This document shows positions 22,607-25,593 of a stretch of DNA of 25,593 bases, in pieces. The translations under genes were made by a program, and so were the position numbers. Numbering within the stretch: position 1 is the stretch's first letter; each line of letters begins with the position of its first letter. Source of the stretch: Deltaproteobacteria bacterium (lineage in GTDB: Bacteria > Desulfobacterota > Dissulfuribacteria > Dissulfuribacterales > UBA3076); NCBI GenBank assembly GCA_021159445.1, contig JAGGRV010000092.1, forward strand, positions 1 to 25,593, in the 5' to 3' direction. The notes beneath the pieces were generated by a model, which worked only from the letters and a program-made list of their open reading frames with translations, was not told where the DNA came from and made no database searches.

Positions 22607-23548
22607 TTATTGCAACATTCTCTTTAAAGCTGGCGATGTATCAAATATATGTACACCTCCATCGAGATCTTTTGATAATTTCACATGTCCTTTGGATTCA
22701 AGTAAATCCAGAATATGCTCAATAAGCTTGAGTGGTTGTCCGAGCCTATCAGCGATTTCGTGGTTATCCCTGAGGCTCTGATTAACTATCGAAACAATCA
22801 CGTCGTGTATTATTTGCTGATAGTCTTTGATATATGCAGATGCATATTTATCAAACCCAAAAAGTGTAATTTCATATTCATAAGGACCCTTATCAAGCGT
22901 CCGATGGAGTCTGATATAACCATATTGGTCAAGCATTTCCAATGAATCAGAAAGTTCACCTTCAGGGATATTATTTTTCCTATTTTTTAGAAAAAGATCC
23001 TTCGGGTTCACTATATATTTATATTTCTTGAGCTCTGACTCACACGATTCCTTTAAAACCAAATTGTCTAGTCTTGTTAAGCCTGATATTTCTGAAAGAA
23101 CTGATTTTGTATAAGCCGGAGGCTGGCCTAGAGGCGGTTTTTCTCTATGTCCAAATATTGAAGCGACTATTCTGTCAAGGTTTTCTTGGTAGCTTGCAGT
23201 ATCAGAAATACGTTCCCATAGTGTAGATTTGAGGCTTTCAGGAACTGAACAATTATCGATCACAACCGGGATGATTTTTGTTCCCATACTAATTTTTTTC
23301 ATCATCCCAGCATTAAGTTCTTCCTTTACCCAAGGCTTATTGACACTATGATTAGAAAGGACAATTATTATAGCTTCAGCATTTTTTAAGCCTTCTTCAA
23401 AAATTTTATCAATGAGGCTATCGCCTGGGAGCATCTCCCATTTATCAAGCCACACATCTATACCATTATTGCGGAGTTTTTCTGCGAAATCGAGGACAAA
23501 CCTATTTTTATCTTCCTTGGCATGGCTGAGAAAAACTTTTGGATTCAT
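22607..23548 (-). CDS. TIR-domain protein with C-terminal winged-helix region (cassette 1)
   Basis: A 313-residue protein. Residues 1-135 form a bacterial TIR domain: PKVFLSHAKEDK (box 1), GIDVWLDKWEMLPGDSL (box 2), and IIIVLSNHSVNKPWVKEEL with the likely NADase catalytic Glu77. Bacterial TIR proteins of this kind cleave NAD+ or make signalling nucleotides in antiphage defence. The C-terminal part (about 180-313) looks like two DNA-binding winged helices (LDQYGYIRLHRTLD; IADRLGQPLKLIEHILDLLESKGHVKLSKDLDGGVHIFD). It is the cassette nearest attI, hence likely best expressed, from the predicted cassette promoter. No Sir2, SLOG or STAND partner lies in the cassette. The ATG has a weak AGAGAG site. 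Confidence 0.88.
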   Translation of the reverse strand: MNPKVFLSHAKEDKNRFVLDFAEKLRNNGIDVWLDKWEMLPGDSLIDKIFEEGLKNAEAIIIVLSNHSVNKPWVKEELNAGMMKKISMGTKIIPVVIDNCSVPESLKSTLWERISDTASYQENLDRIVASIFGHREKPPLGQPPAYTKSVLSEISGLTRLDNLVLKESCESELKKYKYIVNPKDLFLKNRKNNIPEGELSDSLEMLDQYGYIRLHRTLDKGPYEYEITLFGFDKYASAYIKDYQQIIHDVIVSIVNQSLRDNHEIADRLGQPLKLIEHILDLLESKGHVKLSKDLDGGVHIFDTSPALKRMLQ

Positions 23549-23601
23549 ATGATCTCTCTACATTTTTTTACTTTTAACAAGTAATTGTATAATTTTCCGT
23601 T

Positions 23602-23630
23602 TAAATACCACAAATAAAAAATGTTGACAA
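23602..23630 (-). promoter_or_regulatory. Predicted cassette promoter (Pc)
   Basis: On the minus strand TTGTCA (23630-23625), a 17-nt spacer and TATTTA (23607-23602). Transcription would start near 23595, run through the attI junction and into the TIR cassette. The -35 box overlaps that of the intI promoter. Confidence 0.5.
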
Positions 23631-23652
23631 CAAAAATGTAATTTTGTATGGT
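23624..23652 (+). promoter_or_regulatory. Predicted integrase promoter (Pint)
   Basis: TTGACA (23624-23629), a 17-nt spacer and TATGGT (23647-23652), giving a start near 23659 and a 50-nt leader before intI. The -35 sits in the palindrome TGTTG-A-CAACA (23622-23632), a candidate operator. No LexA-type CTGT-N8-ACAG box is seen. Confidence 0.55.
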
Positions 23653-23708
23653 TTTATCTAACCGTTTAACATGCAATAAATAGAGATAGGCGTATACGGA
23701 TAAACACA

Positions 23709-25094
23709 ATGAGGAAGATTCCCGCCACCCTAATTGTACAGTTTTACGCTTTATTGGTCAAAAACAAAATACCCCAAAAATTTCATAACCATTATTTAAA
23801 ATGGTTACGATACTATTTGGATTTCTGTCAAAGATACCGGTTTACTGAATCAAACTCCCAGAATCTGCCCAATTTTATCCAGAAATTAAAAGAAAAGAGG
23901 CAAACCGACGCACAGCAAAAACAAGCCAATGAAGCAATCCATATTTATTACGAATTAATCAGATCAAAACCCAGTAATAATACAAGTGAACTGCCCAAAC
24001 ATCCACCAAAAACAGAAGGTGTTAGCGAAGCACAAAATTCGTATCGGGCAGCCCCTTTGCAATCAAAATTACAGATTGACACCAGCAAGCGTGATTTAGC
24101 GCAAAACAAAGCTGCTCAAACGGGGGTAAAGGGAAATTGGCAATCAGCTTTCAGACAGTTATCCAATGAAATAAAAGTCAGGCACTATTCACCTAAGACC
24201 CTTAAATCGTACTCCACCTGGGTTCGGAAAATTCAATATTTTAGTAAAAGCAAAGATCCGGAGCTATTATCAACTACGGATGTAAAGGATTTTTTAACCT
24301 TTTTAGCCGTAAAGCGGAAAGTATCGGCATCATCTCAAAACCAGGCCTTTAATGCTTTGCTATTTTTTTTCAGGCATGTCCTTAACCGGGAATTCGGCAA
24401 AATTGACGGTGTGGTACGAGCCAAAAGAAAACGATATATTCCTGTTGTACTCTCACGTGAAGAGATTGATGCGATTGCAGAAAACCTTAAATATCCTTAT
24501 GATTTGGTGGTTAAGCTGTTGTATGGCTGCGGACTTCGTTTATTCGAGTGCCTGAACCTGCGCATACAGAGTTTTAATTTTGACTTCGGCATATTGACGA
24601 TTCACGATGGTAAAGGAAAAAAAGACCGCACTGTACCGCTGCCCAAAATCATTATGCCGGAGCTTAAAGAGCATCTGGAAAAGGTCAAAGTGCTGCATGA
24701 TAAAGACCTTGATGAAGGGTATGCCGGCGCATTTATGTTTGATTTGATAGAAAAAAAGTATAAAAACTGTGCCAGGGAGTTTGTCTGGCAGTGGTTTTTC
24801 CCAGCCAAAATATTAACTTTTGTTCCTGAAACCAGCGAATATCGGCGCTACCATCTTCATGAACGCCATGTCCAAAAAGCAATTAAAAGAGCTGTCAGAA
24901 AGGCTAAAATCTGCAAGCGTGCTACGGCCCATACGTTTCGCCACAGTTTTGCAAGTCATTTATTACAGGCTAATTATGACATTCGTACCATTCAAGAACT
25001 ATTAGGACATAGCGATGTGCGAACTACAATGATTTATACACATACGATTAAGAGCCAAACTAAAAAGGAAGCTAAAAGTCCGCTGGATTTTTGA
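23709..25094 (+). CDS. intI: Integron integrase (tyrosine recombinase) with extra N-terminal domain
   Basis: A 461-residue recombinase that inserts and excises cassettes at attI and attC. Catalytic residues are Arg277 (CGLRLFE), His408 and Arg411 (HTFRH), His434 (LLGHSD) and nucleophile Tyr443 (TTMIYTH). The IntI-specific insertion that grips folded attC is present at about 340-385 (GAFMFDLIEKKYKN...FVWQWFFPA...RRYHLHE). A core-binding SAM-like domain spans about 145-230. Typical IntI proteins have about 320-340 residues. The extra first 130 residues (IPQKFHNHYLKWLRYYLDFCQRY...) look like a second, tandem core-binding domain plus a linker. It is divergent from the cassettes, as in classical integrons. 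No Shine-Dalgarno precedes the ATG at 23709, so translation may be weak. Confidence 0.95.
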   Translation: MRKIPATLIVQFYALLVKNKIPQKFHNHYLKWLRYYLDFCQRYRFTESNSQNLPNFIQKLKEKRQTDAQQKQANEAIHIYYELIRSKPSNNTSELPKHPPKTEGVSEAQNSYRAAPLQSKLQIDTSKRDLAQNKAAQTGVKGNWQSAFRQLSNEIKVRHYSPKTLKSYSTWVRKIQYFSKSKDPELLSTTDVKDFLTFLAVKRKVSASSQNQAFNALLFFFRHVLNREFGKIDGVVRAKRKRYIPVVLSREEIDAIAENLKYPYDLVVKLLYGCGLRLFECLNLRIQSFNFDFGILTIHDGKGKKDRTVPLPKIIMPELKEHLEKVKVLHDKDLDEGYAGAFMFDLIEKKYKNCAREFVWQWFFPAKILTFVPETSEYRRYHLHERHVQKAIKRAVRKAKICKRATAHTFRHSFASHLLQANYDIRTIQELLGHSDVRTTMIYTHTIKSQTKKEAKSPLDF

Positions 25095-25271
25095 TATATA
25101 TGCACATCCTTTCATATCCTAATTATCCGACCTTGCAAAGCCGTTTGCTGTAACGAATTGCGGGACGTAATTGACCCCAGTTAAATAAAAAGCAAACATG
25201 ATTTCACGGGGCTGGCTAGGTTGAATAAGTGTATAACGGTATGAGCAAATAGCTGATTGGCAGGAGGTGGT

Positions 25272-25542
25272 ATGCCGAGACAGGCCAGGCTTGATGCGCA
25301 TGGGACAGGTTGCTCATGAGACCGAGACGGTTATATGTGCCTGGGCCATTAAGGGACTTCCAATGGGTAGTCGTCGCGGTTGTATCTCACAGGTCAGGCT
25401 GCAGATAGCGTATCAATTGGTACAGGATTATGGAATCCCATTGGCAGAAGTAGCCCGACATCTCGGAATTTCTACGTCTGCCATTTCCAAGGCAATTACA
25501 AGGAGAACGAAAGAGTACGTCAAGCCAGTCACTTACGTCTAG
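25272..25542 (+). pseudogene. Internally deleted REP-associated (Y1/IS200-like) transposase
   Basis: AGGAGG then ATG (25272) begins MPRQARLDAHGTGCS before a stop, matching the usual MPRQARLD start of REP-associated tyrosine transposases. In another frame the typical C-terminal part follows: VICAWAIKGL, then LQIAYQLVQDYGIPLAEVARHLGISTSAISKAITRR (ending at 25542), a helix-turn-helix tail. The central HUH/Tyr catalytic region is missing. Short repeats such as TTGACCCC upstream (25171-25178) recall REP-type flanks. It can only be moved in trans, if at all. Confidence 0.75.
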
Positions 25543-25593
25543 AAACACACAGAATAACGAAATAGGATTAAAGGATTAAAAGTGCAGGGGCAG

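Larger units (their letters stand above)
23572..23662 (-). other. Integron attI region
   Basis: The recombination point is placed at GTTAAAA (23578-23572) because it is exactly complementary to the R'' box of the first cassette. The attI proper extends from there toward intI. A second consensus-like box, GTTAGAT (23662-23656), lies deeper and may be an accessory integrase-binding box. Confidence 0.65.
14883..25094. mobile_element. Chromosomal integron: intI, attI and a cassette array of about 8 units
   Basis: Defined by an integrase with the IntI-specific insertion, a divergent array of mostly minus-strand single-gene or two-gene units, and attC sites at 22538, 20744, 20031, 19306, 18614, 16993, 16190 (weak) and 14883. 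Array lengths, box orientation and gene stops overlapping R'' all fit. The region is A+T-richer than the flanks and has non-core gene content. The distal third is decayed. Confidence 0.88.

Noticed and set aside
14883..23578. A CRISPR array
   Set aside because: The recurring elements are attC sites with gene-length spacing and variable interiors, not short direct repeats with unique spacers.
23656..23662. GTTAGAT as the attI recombination point
   Set aside because: It fits the box consensus, but the box at 23572-23578 is exactly complementary to the first cassette's R'' and leaves the promoters outside the cassette.

Overview
The window looks like a chromosomal segment of a Gram-negative anaerobe of the deltaproteobacterial (Desulfobacterota) type. 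This is an inference from the housekeeping set (typA, rlmB, a Kdo transferase, coaX, ligA, rnr), a YcaO protein, many intergenic mini-elements, and an integron integrase with an extra N-terminal domain. The Kdo transferase shows a lipid A-containing outer membrane. No rRNA or tRNA gene and no CRISPR array was seen.

Positions 1-14,700 are mostly core genome. On the minus strand lie a partial exported protein, typA, an orphan YcaO protein, coaX, an rnr-ligA pair and a small Rossmann-like protein. On the plus strand lie rlmB-waaA and a substrate-binding-like protein translationally coupled to a rhomboid protease. Gaps between these genes hold inverted-repeat mini-elements. One of them supplies the last codons and stop of coaX. 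rnr has a near-consensus promoter that predicts a leaderless mRNA.

Positions about 14,880-25,100 form a chromosomal integron. The tyrosine recombinase IntI is on the plus strand (23,709-25,094). A train of gene cassettes runs away from it on the minus strand. Reading away from intI, the cassettes carry: (1) a TIR-domain protein; (2) a two-helix membrane protein; (3) a membrane-anchored unknown; (4) a PD-(D/E)XK nuclease-like protein; (5) a DUF4160/DUF2442 pair; (6) a fused cassette with an unknown gene, a 5'-truncated hsdM and a small UPF0158-like gene; (7) a PIN toxin-like/antitoxin-like pair whose PIN protein lacks its first catalytic Asp. A decayed distal zone follows, with an IS256 remnant, a SEC-C protein, a nuclease fragment and a YaiI-family cassette. 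attC sites are recognisable between most cassettes. In several, the R'' box of a cassette is exactly complementary to the R' box at that cassette's own 5' end, as expected for intact cassettes. A group IIC-like intron of about 1 kb, with its maturase gene largely deleted, sits between cassette gene 2 and its attC in the antisense orientation.

Functionally the array reads like a small store of defence and addiction modules (TIR, nuclease, toxin-antitoxin-like pairs, restriction-modification debris). Cassettes next to intI are intact and those far from it are fused or broken. The intI-attI spacer has overlapping divergent promoters, one for intI and one for the cassettes, centred on a TGTTG-A-CAACA palindrome. 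Beyond intI lies an internally deleted REP-associated transposase.
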